Source: Microbotryomycetes sp. JL201 (taxonomy: Eukaryota; Basidiomycota; Microbotryomycetes). From it: a stretch of 64,000 nucleotides of DNA. The notes under the pieces were generated by a model, which was not told the origin of the DNA, made no database searches, and saw only the letters and a program-made list of their open reading frames with translations. A program made the position numbers and the translations under genes. The DNA lies in contig JAQYUZ010000033.1 in NCBI GenBank assembly GCA_033819885.1, positions 1 to 64,000 of the forward strand, written 5' to 3'. Positions 45,328 through 57,032 of this stretch are shown piece by piece. Every line of letters starts with the position of its first letter. Position 1 is the stretch's first letter.

Positions 45328-47710
45328 TCACTTTTTGAATCTTGCAATCGCCCTCTTTCTCGCCTTTGCATGGTCGACAATCGGCATCGGGTAGCCAACT
45401 TTTTTCCTAATGCTCGCTGGCGGGTCGTGAATATCATCTCCTTTGACATCTTTCAACTCTGGTACCCAATGGCGGATGTAAGTTCCGTTTGGATCGGATT
45501 TTTTCGATTGAGACAATGGAGCAAAGATGCGGAAGTACGGTTGAGGGTCCGTACCCGTCGAAGACTGTGGGCAGAAGAAACGGTGAGTGAGCAATGAATT
45601 CGACGACTTGATCACTCGATGAATCAACTTGCACTCCACTGCCAACCTCCATTGCTACGGGAGGGGAAAAAACGTCAGCCCTGTATAGTGTGAATCTGAA
45701 TCTTCGAAACGTGTCTCACTTTGATCCAAAGTCTCCGTCAATCAAATTCTGCATGAAAAACTTTTCGCCTTTGCGCCAGTCCATCATGAGGTCCTGCCAT
45801 GAAAGAATTCAGTCATGACGAAACAGCTTGACAGATGCAGTAGAGAGCTCACCTTTGACAAGAACATGGCGACAATCATGCGGGCACGATTCTATGTTCA
45901 AGAGTGAGCTGGCAGTCCGATTGAAAAGCATGCCGAAAAAAAAAATCCTTACGTGCATGTAACCTTGCGACTTGATTGACCTCATGGCGGCGTCCACGAT
46001 TGGGTATCCAGTCTGTCCTTCACACCATGCTTTGAAGTGATCTTCGTCCTCCTCCCACGCAATGTTTTCGAATTTGAGGTTGAAAGGCTTACGCATGCAC
46101 ACGCGCGGCCAGGCGGCCAGAACCTGCCAAAATGCCCAGCGTAAGCTTGCTGAGCGTCAAGTATTGCCTTTTGCGAAACACCTACATGCTGGTAAAAGTC
46201 GCGCCAAGCGACTTCAGTGACCCACATGCCGATGCCATTGGCGTCTCGTTCAGTGACGAGCTTGTTTTTCGTCAACTCCATCGTCATGCGCAGTAGTTCA
46301 CGAGGAGAGACGATACCAGCGGCGAGATATGGTCTGATTTGATAAGCTCAGCCCACTTCTATGTATCCCGCTCCTAAACGCAACTCACGAAATGTGACTC
46401 GTCCCGTCGAGTGAAACGTCATTGCGACCAGTTTGGTATTTGGCAATTTTGCTGTCTTTGAGCGGATCTTTAGCCTCTTGAGCACCATGATGCAAAGGTG
46501 GCTCCCAGAATACATTCTCGCGGATCTTCGTCTTGAGGAAACGGTGCATGATCTACAGGGACAGGCGTGTCAGCCGACACGGTAGGCAATCGTGTTTGGA
46601 CTGGCCCCACCTTGTCGACAATACCATCGCCAACGGGGAACAAGTGCTCCATGCCTTTCTTGTCCTCACCACTCAACTCGAAACCTTTGACCTCGGCGGG
46701 GATGTCGTGACCGAACAAGTCTTTCAAGACAGAGTGATCGCGCGCGGACTTTTCATTTGCTTCCGGCATGCCACAGTCGCCTACGTACGTGAGAAGGTCC
46801 GACGAGACAGTATCCGCCCAGTTCCTGTACCAAGGACTGTAGACGGCGTATGGTTTGCCTTGCTATCAACGGCTTTTGTGGTCAGCCATGCGCAGGCAGT
46901 TGGCAGCGCGAGACTGAAGACTTGCCTTTGTCAACAGCTTGCCGGGCGGTACGACACACATGTCTGCCAAGAAAGCAACTTCTCCTTGCCACCCTTTGCC
47001 TGCCTTCCTTGCATCAACCGTCTTGTTGATGATCTCGGTATCGCGTCTCAGTTCGTCGACTTCGTGCTCAATGTTGCCGTACAAAGCAGCAGCGTTCCAT
47101 TCTTGCATCAAGTCTAGCATCTTTGCAGGGATCTGCTTGCGAGCGTCCCACGTCACCGTGTACAGCGGAACGTTGAGCTCGTCAAAATGAGGTTGCAAGA
47201 CTTTGAGCTGGCGCATCATGAAGTCGATGCGACGAGGCGCCCTGTCGTGCGCTTTGAAGTCGCCTGGCGAAATGACGTACAGTGCGACGAGTGGCAGCTT
47301 GTGCTTCTGAGCGAATCCGGATGCAAAAGCGAGAGCTCTATTGTCGGTTATACGCATGTCCTTGTTCCTGGTTTGTGCGATTGCATCAGAACATCAGCTG
47401 TTGCGAGAAAGCACTTGCAGGCCAACCTCATCCAATAGACGACAACGCCTTCCTTGCTTGGTTGAGCAGCCTTGTGCTTGCTGCTTGCCGTCATAGCGTC
47501 ATAGAGCTTTGCATATGGTGTCTCTTTCATCTCCTCTGGCATGACGTCCAACCCGTCATCCAATTCGTCCAGTTTCGTCAATTTGAGCTTTGCCTGCTTG
47601 GCTTTGGGTGATGAAGCATCAGACTTGAGTTTCTTGTTTGATGGAGACGTTGGGGACTTTGGAGACTCGTCTGCTGTCGCCGCCGTCGACTTGCGCTTGG
47701 TCGGAGGCAT
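45328..47710 (-). CDS. PHR1: Class I CPD photolyase
   Basis: Ten exons: 47710-47427, 47367-46926, 46862-46611, 46552-46389, 46333-46186, 46123-45953, 45891-45853, 45793-45720, 45654-45633, 45564-45328; 610 aa. It repairs UV cyclobutane dimers with FAD and light. Seen are [100 protein letters not shown] and [19 protein letters not shown]. The first 90 residues are a Lys/Ser-rich extension with likely nuclear signals (PTKRKS, NKKLK). Two introns have GCAAGT donors (46925-46863 and 45632-45565), both giving exact family motifs. Exon 9 is only 22 nt, exon 7 39 nt. Confidence 0.93.
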
Positions 47711-48044
47711 CGTGGACGAGTTAGTGCGCGGACTCGATTGCGCACCAACAAAAGCTGTCAAAGTCGTTTGTCGAGACAGCCTGTTGAATCGAAAAGCTGT
47801 AGTGATACCTGCTGCTCGGTTACAGCGGACCAGTGCAAGCCAGGCCAGCGCTGAGCAGTTTAAGGATCAGACCAGAGACAAGCTGGAAACGGTGCGTCAT
47901 ACGTTTTGGCCGCAGAGATCGGCGGGGCTTGAGTGGGTAAAGACGCGTCACGACGCGTCAAACGTTTCAATCAACACGATCCGATGTTAGGAGCTTCTAT
48001 CATTCTGCGCCTCCTATCTATCACGTGACCTAAGATGGCCGAGT
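47711..48044. other. Photolyase promoter region
   Basis: This 334-bp stretch between NIF3 and the photolyase start holds ATCACGTGAC at 48020-48029. No gene is visible. Confidence 0.5.
48020..48029. promoter_or_regulatory. ATCACGTGAC E-box palindrome
   Basis: One base from a perfect palindrome, 310 bp upstream of the photolyase start and just beyond the NIF3 stop. Confidence 0.4.
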
Positions 48045-49218
48045 CTACACAACTTGCAAGGGCTCGCGATCTGCTCTGCTCACTACGACCTCGAAATCCG
48101 ACCTGGTGCTGCCCTTGTTCATTTCTTGCTCCAATCGAGACGCAAACGTTGGCAGCCAGGGGCGCTCGGTCGCCGAGTGGTTGCCTAGAAGCGGTGGCAA
48201 CGACGTCAGACCAATGATGATCATACTATACACTGCCGCTCACAAACTAGGCAGTGAATGCCTTGCGCATTGAATGACAAGACGTAATGCTGGAATGAGG
48301 AGGCGAGGGCGTCAAATCAGTGCGATAACGAAACAACTGGGGATAATCACGTGTCCAAGCTCTCCTGTCAAGTAGAGGTCTGCCTTGACACCGCGCAAGA
48401 CACTTTCACCTAGTGACACAAGAATATTTCAGCTTTAGCTGGTGCCACCTCGTGAAGCGTAAGGCGAGCGACTCGCCGCTGCCAGCGCAGATTGCGATAG
48501 TCTGAATCTCTTCGGGTCCGTCGTCGGCCCATGCCGCTTGGACTATGATCCAAGAATCTGGTATGAGAAAAATAGCTAGTTTGACGGGCACGCCTTCTGC
48601 CACGCACTGAAATCTCGTCCTAGAGCCTTTTTGACTCGGTCAACAACCTCTTGCTTGGCCATGGAACTCGGCAGAGTGACGAGACGTCCAGTTCCGCTTC
48701 CTTCATGACCTTCTGGCGGATTCTGTTCTGGTTCGATTGCTTTGCGAGTGTCGTTGCCGTCTGCCAGCGCCTTTGCCAAAAAATCGTTGACGCCGCCAAT
48801 TGCGTTGTCCGCCGCAGTGTGGATACAAAATACTGAAACGCCTTGTGCCGCTGCCCTCAACAAGCTCCTTTGCAGCGGAGTTTGCAACGTCAAGCTCTTC
48901 AGACCCGAGAATATCGGAGGATGGTACGTCAAGATGCACGTCGTTTGAGGATCTGACAGAGCCTCATCACACACGGCGGTCGTCACTGTCACCACGCATG
49001 ATCAGCTACACTCGACAAGTAATGACGTCCCACTCCCGACGAGCCGACTGACGGTCGATGCACAGCATGACGCGCTGAGCGCCTGCAACCTGCCTCGGCT
49101 CTGCCGCTTCAATCATGAGTCCGACATTGTCCCAGGACGAGTCGGCCAGTGCCAAGGGTGTGAGCTTGTCGACGGCCTTCTCGACGGCTTGCAGCACAGC
49201 ACTGCGCGGTGTAGGCAT
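48045..49218 (-). CDS. NIF3: NIF3-like protein (DUF34, GTP cyclohydrolase I type 2 fold)
   Basis: Exons 49218-49053, 48985-48608, 48542-48477, 48409-48351, 48289-48244 and 48184-48045 give 284 aa. Family motifs are LALADSSWDNVGLMIEA, MLCIDLTTAVCDEAL, LTYHPPIFSGLKSL, CIHTAADNAIGGVNDFLA, QTIAICAGSGESVL, ADLYLTGELGH and CNHSATERPWLP with the end REPLQVV. NIF3 proteins are widespread dinuclear-metal proteins of unclear activity; yeast Nif3 is mitochondrial. Intron 3 (48476-48410) has donor GCGAGT, required for AGSG-ESVLRGVKADLYLTGEL. An in-frame upstream ATG at 49416 would add a 66-residue Arg/Leu/Ser-rich leader that could be a mitochondrial presequence, so two starts are possible. Confidence 0.9.
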
Positions 49219-49726
49219 TGTGCGTAGAAACGAAATGTACTGAAAGGGTGGCAAAGACGTGATCAAGCGAGGGCTGAGGGTGAGGGCGCGTCGCACAAGC
49301 ATGCAAGAGCTAGAAGGCAGGTCTGTCTGTATCAAGTGAGTTGGGCACGCACGTTCAACCTTTGAAAGCAATCGCTTCAGACCCGGTGCAAATGTTCCAA
49401 CCAGGAATTGCAGCATACCACAGCCCTTGACGCATTTGAATCAAGTCACGTGACCGCTGAGCTTCGGGGATTGTCACAGACTATCTCATCTGATTGTGCA
49501 TATAAGCACGACAAAAGTTGCTAGTAAATAATTTCGCTGCACAGCCCGCAAGTGTGTGCTATATTGCGTCTTTAATTAGCTCGCGGCCACGCGCGCGCCG
49601 GGGCAGAACATTGTCGCTTTTTCACGCCACTCGACAGATAACGGATCGTTCGAGTTTCCTACATTGATTTATCTCTTCTTGTGCTTTGCCCTGCCTCTCG
49701 CTCGCTTGCCCGCTTGCTTGCTCAGG
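49219..49726. other. Divergent promoter region, NIF3 and MP88-like
   Basis: It holds GTCACGTGAC (49445-49454) and a TATAAG motif at 49501-49506, 221 bp before the MP88-like ATG. An alternative upstream NIF3 start (49416) lies inside it. Confidence 0.5.
49445..49454. promoter_or_regulatory. GTCACGTGAC palindrome (E-box)
   Basis: A perfect palindrome in the promoter shared by NIF3 and the MP88-like gene. Confidence 0.5.
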
Positions 49727-51479
49727 ATGCTCGGGTCCCCGCAAGTCGCGGCGATGCTCGCATCGACTCTTGTGACGGTGGTAGTCGCTCAGCAGCAGAC
49801 ATTCACGGCAACTTCGATCACTAAAGGGAGTGAGTCAAAGAATCTGGGCCCCCGAGAGCTCGACGCGGCTCGCAAGCAAAGCTCAAAGGTCATTCAACCA
49901 TAGCGAGCTAGCCGGGCGGGGCAGACTCATGGCTCGGTTCTTCCTCTTCAGGGCAGCGCTGACTAGATTGAATCTCTATGGAATTCCAAGCTGGACCTGA
50001 TCCGCCAACGGTCACGGCACCCGTCCCTCAAGGCACATACTCGCCACCCGCGAGCGTCGTCGTGTCCGGAACGACCTATCCACCGCCCTCGTACACGGGC
50101 ATGGGCCGCCGTCTGCAGCTGCAGGGCGCAGACAACTTCTGTCTGCTCGCACCACCTGACCCAACCACGCAAAACCTGGTCGATGCCGAAGCGGATGCGG
50201 TGGCGTACTGCCTTGGACGAAACGCTGCTTTCAACAATACCCGACCAATGCCCGACTTTTTCATTCGTTCGGCGCACTTCAGAAGAACCCCTGATTATGT
50301 GTCTGTGCTCATTTGCCCGTCAGTTCGCCGTAGTGGCTGACTAGTTCGCCATTTCGCAGCCAAATCTCGGGCTCGTTCCTCTGGACCAGACTGAATCTCA
50401 ATCCAGCGGATTGCGGTGGGGGTCAGTATGGTCTCCTAGATATAGAGGACGAAATTCATTCTCGCTCGCAGTAGTGTGACTGCCTCAGCCGGCACTGACC
50501 GTTCCTCTTTGTCCTCTCTCTCTTTCCTCTTCCTCTTTCTCCTCCTTTTGCTCCCCCAGAATTCGATAATCACGGACCTAGTGGTAAAGGAAACCCAGTA
50601 GGAGCCGATGTTATGGCTGCATTTCAGCCTAATTCGAGTTCTGTAGCCCTCGACTTCGCCCAGTTCATGGGAGGCTGCGATATACCGACTCAGGGGTCGT
50701 TTTGCTTGCGGGCATGCACAGGACCGGTGAGTACGTGTCCTGAGGGATGCCTTACGAGCATTCAAGACGCCTAGCGGACTATAGAATCACTACAAGGAGC
50801 ATTCAAGACGCCTAATGGTTATGAAATCGCTACAAAAGTTGCTGATCGATCCGCTTTGCCCAGAATTCTTATCCCTACTGCCGAAACACATTCGATCTCA
50901 TGGGTGAGCACCCTCCCGTCTGAAATCAAACAGTGCATAGCTCTGTACATATGGACGAATTTTGACTGACTCTCGTGCTGTCAGGTTGCCTCTGGACCAT
51001 GGTTCGTAGTTTCGAACGGGTCCGGGCCAGGGATCGCGCAATGATAGCTGAGGTCTTCTCTACAGCCTGGTGATTACACAACAGAAGGCTTTACGGAATG
51101 TGAGGCCGACTCTGATCTGCCGATTGGGGTCTACAACTCGTCATACACTTTTCAACAAGGCGATCCTTACACGCCACCTCCCGTCGCCGCTCCTTCGTCT
51201 TCCAACTGTCGAACAGTGTCGTCGCCCGCTGCTTCCGGCGTGACTTATACGTTTGCTCAACTGCAGTACGAGTCTGGATACGTTGCTCCAACTTCTTCGG
51301 GCGCGACGTCGAGTGGCGGCAAGAGTCAGTCTGCGACAGGGACTGCCGCCAGTGCTGGTGCTACCAAGCCTTCGAGCGGTGGTGTGAGAGGCGTGGGCTC
51401 TACGAGTGACACCATCGCACTTGGAGCAATCTTGTCGGGGGGAGTGGCGGTCGTTTTGGGTGCCGTGTTGGTGCTGTGA
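49727..51479 (+). CDS. MP88-like GPI-anchored mannoprotein
   Basis: Exons 49727-49829, 49991-50300, 50360-50421, 50560-50726, 50864-50903, 50985-51001 and 51066-51479 give 370 aa. A signal peptide is clear (VAAMLASTLVTVVVAQQQ). The ectodomain has Cys-rich blocks NFCLLAPPDPTTQNLVDAEA, TPDYVQISGSFLWTRLN, FCLRACTGPNSYPYCRNTFD and LMGCLWTMPGDYTTEGFTEC, then a Ser/Thr/Gly-rich stalk and a hydrophobic C-terminus (AILSGGVAVVLGAVLVL), a GPI signal. This is the basidiomycete MP88 or macrophage-activating glycoprotein family, an immunogenic Cryptococcus mannoprotein. It should sit on the cell wall or plasma membrane. Exon 6 is only 17 nt and completes the GCLWTM motif. Confidence 0.87.
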
Positions 51480-52032
51480 TTGTTCTCTCCTCCGCTTAGT
51501 TTCTGCTTCTGTTAGCATCGTTCAAGAAGCTTGTGACTATGAATTAATGCCATTACGTGAATCGGACGCTATGCTTACCAAGCAACTCTGCGAGTTGGAC
51601 TTTGATCCTTTCGGCCGTGAGATCGAATGGACAACCATGGAAATGGTGTATGTGTTGCGCTTCTCCGGACTGGGTGAGATCTGCGCCTGGGTTGAAACGG
51701 CTGGGCCCCACCTCCTGGATATGATTTTTATGCGGAAAAAGCGCAACTCAATCAGAGTGCTGATCGATGTAGAATTGTTCCCTGTATTGCTATAGTTCGA
51801 ACGCACTTGTACCTCATCCCGAATGCTGGAGCACGGGCCTCGGCTGTCTTGCTTGTTTCGGACGCGTCCAGTTTTCGCTCCCCGCTGTGCGCGCCTTTGA
51901 TCCTACGCTCCGCCTTGCTCTCGACTGCCAAGCACAGCAGACACGTCCCGCGACGAGTCTTGGTCGTGCTCGGCTTCTCTGGACAGCCGTTCACGCGTCG
52001 GACAAACCGTCGAGACGCGTCCGGCCAGAGCG
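51480..52032. other. Intergenic region upstream of the kinase gene
   Basis: This 553-bp stretch holds no supported gene. The last 200 bp are CG-rich and likely the kinase promoter and leader. Confidence 0.5.
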
Positions 52033-55000
52033 ATGCAGACGCCGTCCCAGGCTTTTCCGTTCAGCCCAGCACAGTCTGATCATGGCTTTCAGCCTGCTGG
52101 GCACATTGAAGCTGACGACGAGCGGCCGAATGAGCTTGAGGACAAGCGCGCGCGGGACTCGACCCGGCCAGCGCCCACACATACACGCTACCCGTCCCCG
52201 CCACCGCAGCCTGTACCCGCCAGTGGCTACAATGCGTCAAGATCACACTCGTCCAAGCAGAGTGCGAGGCCAGCGTACGACGCGAGCCTCGTGATTCCGC
52301 CTTTCAACCCGCACGGCCGCGCCGCCGCCGGCGCACGAACCCCTGCGGACGCGTCAACGGCCGCGCAAGAGCGTCTGGCCGCGTTTGCAGCACACCAGAA
52401 TGCACTCACACACCAACAGCAGCAGTACGTGCATCAGTATCCGGCCTTGAACCAACGACCGATGTCTGTTGCCGTCGGAATGCCGTCCGTGCCACCGTCG
52501 ACAACCCGCGCGTCGCAGCACTACACTCAAGCTCATTCGCAGCAGCAGCAGCAGCAGCACACTCAGGAGCAACAACATGCGGCGTCGGCGTCAACATCGC
52601 GCGTCCGCCAGTCTGTCGGCTACCTGCCCTCGCAGCAGTCCGTTTCGTCCGCCGGACCGTATCCACAGTTCTACACGCCGCACCCAATCCCACGTCAAAA
52701 AATCTACTTTGGGCCGTACATCCTCTTGCAAACACTCGGCGAGGGAGAGTTTGGCAAGGTCAAACTCGGCATTCACTCGGAGCGGTGGGGCGAGGATGTG
52801 GCGATCAAACTGATCAAGCGAGGCAACGTTGACACGGCGCAGCGCGGCGAAAAAGTCAGACGCGAAATCGAAGTGCTCAAGGCGGTCAGACATCCAAATA
52901 TTGTCCGGCTGTACGACGTCATCGAGACTGAAAAGTACATTGGCATCGTCCTCGAATACGCTTCCGGTCAGTCGAAGCCCGTCTCACTCTCAACTCGAGC
53001 GCTCACACTGACACTAATCTGGAACAGGGGGAGAATTGTTCGACCACATCTTGGCTCATAGATACCTGAAGGAGCGCGACGCCGCTCGCATGTTTGCTCA
53101 ACTCATCTCGGGAGTCGCATACCTGCACGCCAAGGGCGTTGTCCACCGCGATCTCAAGCTCGAAAACTTGTTGCTCGACAGGAATCGCAATGTCAGTGAT
53201 CTTATGCTCTCGTGCACGCACCATTGCTCACCACACTTCGCCCGCGCAGTGCATCATTACCGACTTTGGCTTTGCGAACCGGTTCCGAGACCCGACAGTC
53301 GACTTGATGGCGACCTCGTGCGGCTCTCCGTGTTACGCCGCGCCCGAACTCGTCGTGCAAGAAGGCAAGTACATTGGCACGGCTGTCGACGTGTGGTCGT
53401 GCGGCGTCATCCTGTATGCCATGCTCGCCGGCTATCTGCCATACGACGACGACCCAAACAACCCCGAAGGCGACAACATCAATTTGCTGTACAAGTATAT
53501 CATCAATACGGCGTTGACGTTCCCAGATTGGATCACGCAAGAGCCTCGTGAGCTCTTGCTCATGATGCTCGTGCCCGACCCGGCCAAGAGATGCACAATT
53601 CAAGACGTCATGAACCACTCCTGGCTCAAACGATTCAGGCCAGCATTTGAAAAGTCCGTCGAGGAGCTCGAGCGGCAGGCGCAAGAAATGGAGATTTTCA
53701 AGCGGCAAGCCCTCGAGGCTCAGAAGCAGTGGCTCATTGCACAGCACCAACGCTCGCAGCAAGGCCAGATGTCGCCACAGGTGCACACGGGCATGGTCCG
53801 TAGCATGACGACCATGGGTCCGGTCGCGAGCGCCACACCAGCTGGACCTGCCACCCGCTCACGAAAGGATGGCATTGTGCCGTCCCAGTCTGCGGCCGCC
53901 GGTCTGGCCATCGACGCACAGCCGACTGTTTCTGAAGAGGTTTCGCACCAGCAGTCACAGCCGGCTCAGAATTCGACGCGCCCTATGACAATTCAGCCTC
54001 TGCCTCAAGATCGCACGAGACGTAGCAGTGGTTTCGCTCCCACGTCGCCGACGACGACTCAAACGCATCGCATCAGCGTCGACGCCGACCCATTCTCATT
54101 CGAGCCTCGTGCAACATCGCCTCCTGCCTCTGTTCCGATGCAGCCGTCGTTGTCTGCGCCACCTGACGCGCCACCCGTTGCTCAGTCGGAAGGTGGCAGC
54201 ATCTTTGGCACGGCACCGTCGACGCCCATCATGGACTCTCCGGCGACCGGAACGAGGAGTCGTCGATCGAGTGGCAAACCCGTTCAGGCAATGTCGACCG
54301 TCACCGATTTGGGTCGCGAAGCGACGCTCGCTCTCGAGCAGGCAGAGCTCGAACGGCGCAAGAAGGCAAATCGTGCGACAGTGCAAGTTGAGTACGATGG
54401 TGGCAGCGCCTCCCGGCAGCCTGTGACGCGATCAGAGATTCCGAAGACCGAAGACGTCGTCATGGCATCGGTTGAGAGCGAAGATATTCCGGTCGAGAGC
54501 GGCGCGCCATCGGAGACATCCACAGACGCCATGGCGGTGCCAGTGCAGCAGAATCTGACGCAAAGACCAACGACGCCGCCTCTGATCCCTCTGCCGACAA
54601 CGATGCCAGGCCCGGCATCGAATGTCGCGATCGATGAATCGTCGGTGAGCACGCCCAAGAAGCGCAAGAGCTCTAGCTCGCCAAGATCAGGACATTCTAC
54701 GCTGCCGTCGCAAATTTCAGCCGCTCAAGAGGCTCGGCCTGCGACAACGCAGCAATCGCACGCGCCAGACACGCAATCCACGCCGAGGGCCAAAAAGACT
54801 AGCGACGCGTCGTCTGGACCGCGACCGCCCTCGGTTGCATCGTCGAGCGTGTCCCGACATCGTCACGGCATGTCTGCCGACCGCTTCTCGCTCAAGTCGT
54901 TGCTTAGCGGATCATCATCGAGCTTGGCAAACAATGGCAAGAAGGAAGAATCGGAGTTATCGGCCTTGGAAGAGGTAACTAATAAGCGCAAGAGTCGGAG

Positions 55001-56580
55001 ACAAAAGGCCATGAGCTTGCAACCGTTCAAGAGCAGCAACGCAAGCGCGGCCACGTCTACAAAAACCAAGCGGTCAGACTTGCCACCCCCGGCGCCTTCG
55101 TCTCGAGCAAAGTCGCGTGTGTCCATCATCGAGGCTGAAGGCTCGATGGCCCCGCCGCCTGCTCGCCAGCAATCGCACAGACCCAACACCAGGGCATCCG
55201 TTCACGTTGGTATGGCACCGCCTGCTCGCCGACCTACTTCGACCGATCTCGAGGCAAACTGGTCTTCATCATCACCTGCAGCCACGACGAGCGCACCTGC
55301 TGCACCCGCGCCAGCTGGCAAGGCCAAGTCTGTTATGGATTGGTTCAGGCGTCGCTCGACTCGAGCCTACGCTGCAGCAACTGGCAGCGATACGAGCTCT
55401 TTGGCTGGCCCAGCACCAAGCTTTGACCGTCGTGACTCTGCGTCGACCGCGCGGACGAATACCGACGCGCCCACTTCGAGCAACGTCAGCATGGCCGATG
55501 GTACCTCGACGCCTCTCGCCAGCGCGCCCTTGACGCCCGCGCTCGAACGTGCACCGTCTGTCGTTGTTACGTCTTCTGCGACTCTGCCGCCTGTCGAAGA
55601 GGCCTTTGCTCCTTCAAGGTCGGCATCTGGCGCTCAAAGTCAGTTAAGTCACTTTTCGCACAAGACGACTTCAACGACGGCGACGAGCGTTTCGAGCATG
55701 TCGTCCGCCGCGGCCGTGACTGCTCCATCGGGTGTCAGCGCTAGCAGGAATAACTCTGTAGTGTCGACTCGTGCGTCGACGGCTGCTGCCGCCGGCAGCG
55801 GTTCGGGATCGATCAAGCTGAGGACACACTTGGGAGCCTTGGACAAGAATGCGTTGACGTACAGGAACCCGACGATGGTCATGATGGAACTCAAGAACGC
55901 GCTGTGGAACATGGGTGTCGATATGGTTCAGGAGGGAGAGTTCAGTGAGTCGAATGCGCTCGTTGGGTTTGCTCGTTTGGACAGTGAGACTGATCGTGAA
56001 CGTGAGCGTAGAAATCAAGTGCGTTCGCAAGAGCAGGAAAAAGGCGGCCGCTTTGGCCGCTGCCTCGACCGTAACCGGTTCGCTTGGCAGCAACTCTTCA
56101 TCTGGTGGCGGACAAGCTTCGTCACCGACTACCATTGTCAACTCGGGCGCACCTGCCGACCGTCGCAACAGCTTGCTGTCATCTTCCACGTCCGTTTTGC
56201 CCGCGTCGACCTCGTTCCGCAACTTGTTTACACGCAAAAACTCGAACGGCTTGACGTCGTCGCCGTCTCTCGGCGCTGGACCCTTGTCTCCTGCATTGAG
56301 CGAGAGCGCTTTTGAAAGCTCGCCTTTGACACCGGCCGTGTCTCAGTTTGGTCAGTTTGGCTCTTCGGCTTCCACAATCTCGAACAACCAACCTCAACCT
56401 GTGTATGGCGACCTTTCGACCGATCACGGTGACGAGGTCAAGTTTGTCGTAGAGTTGTGCAGCGTCAAGCATCTGCAGCAACTCGTGATTGTCGACGTCA
56501 AACGAACGAAAGGAAACGCCTGGAGTTTCAAGACTGTGTATTCGCAGTTGATCGGTTCTTTGGACCTCGGTGACGTTTGA
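52033..56580 (+). CDS. KIN4: Kin4/Frk1-like Ser/Thr kinase with KA1 domain
   Basis: Exons 52033-52966, 53028-53191, 53250-55944 and 56012-56580 give 1453 aa. A Gln-rich N-terminus (about 220 residues, with a CAG-coded run) precedes a kinase domain at about 225-510: [19 protein letters not shown] (catalytic Lys), [32 protein letters not shown] and [20 protein letters not shown]. These fit yeast Kin4/Frk1 best within the Snf1/MARK group. A disordered Ser/Pro-rich stretch of about 750 residues follows. The C-terminus [20 protein letters not shown] plus [14 protein letters not shown] is a KA1 domain. Yeast Kin4 acts in the spindle position checkpoint; a role here is inferred. A second, shorter Met in frame exists but 52033 keeps the N-terminal region. 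Confidence 0.9.
52540..52557. repeat. CAG repeat coding poly-Gln
   Basis: Six CAG units in the kinase gene code part of a Gln-rich N-terminal region. Confidence 0.7.
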
Positions 56581-57032
56581 GTACGTCTACAGCGAGTGAG
56601 TATTGTCAGTGTAATCGAGTGTAGTCAGGAAGTCTGACATTGACAGTCACACATTAGAGTTTTCTGCTTCTCAAATGTATCACTCTCGCTATCTATGCAC
56701 TCGCTATCAACACAAAAACACGACAATGCCCTTGCCTCTCTCGCCCTTATATTCCTGTCACGGTCGTTGCATGTTTTCGGTCTTAGTTTTCCCTAATGTT
56801 TGTGTGTGTGTGAGTCGTGGTGGCATTAGTTTTCTCGTTCTCTCGGTCGTTTTTATTCTTTGTATTCGTGCGGGCTTTTTCTTTCCCTCTTTTCATATGT
56901 GCATTCGAATTCATATTTTCTCTTTCGTAGTCGCGTGTTGTCGTGTCCAACCTGCAGGCGAGCGAGGAACAGACCGGTTCAAGTGCGTTTGCGCTCGGGC
57001 CCCTCTTCTTTCTCCGGCTCGCGTGGCCGACG
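56581..57032. other. Intergenic region, kinase to ABC transporter
   Basis: This 452-bp stretch is rich in T and pyrimidines (CTCTC, TTTTC tracts) and holds a TG repeat near 56801-56811. It is likely the ABC promoter. No gene is supported. Confidence 0.5.
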
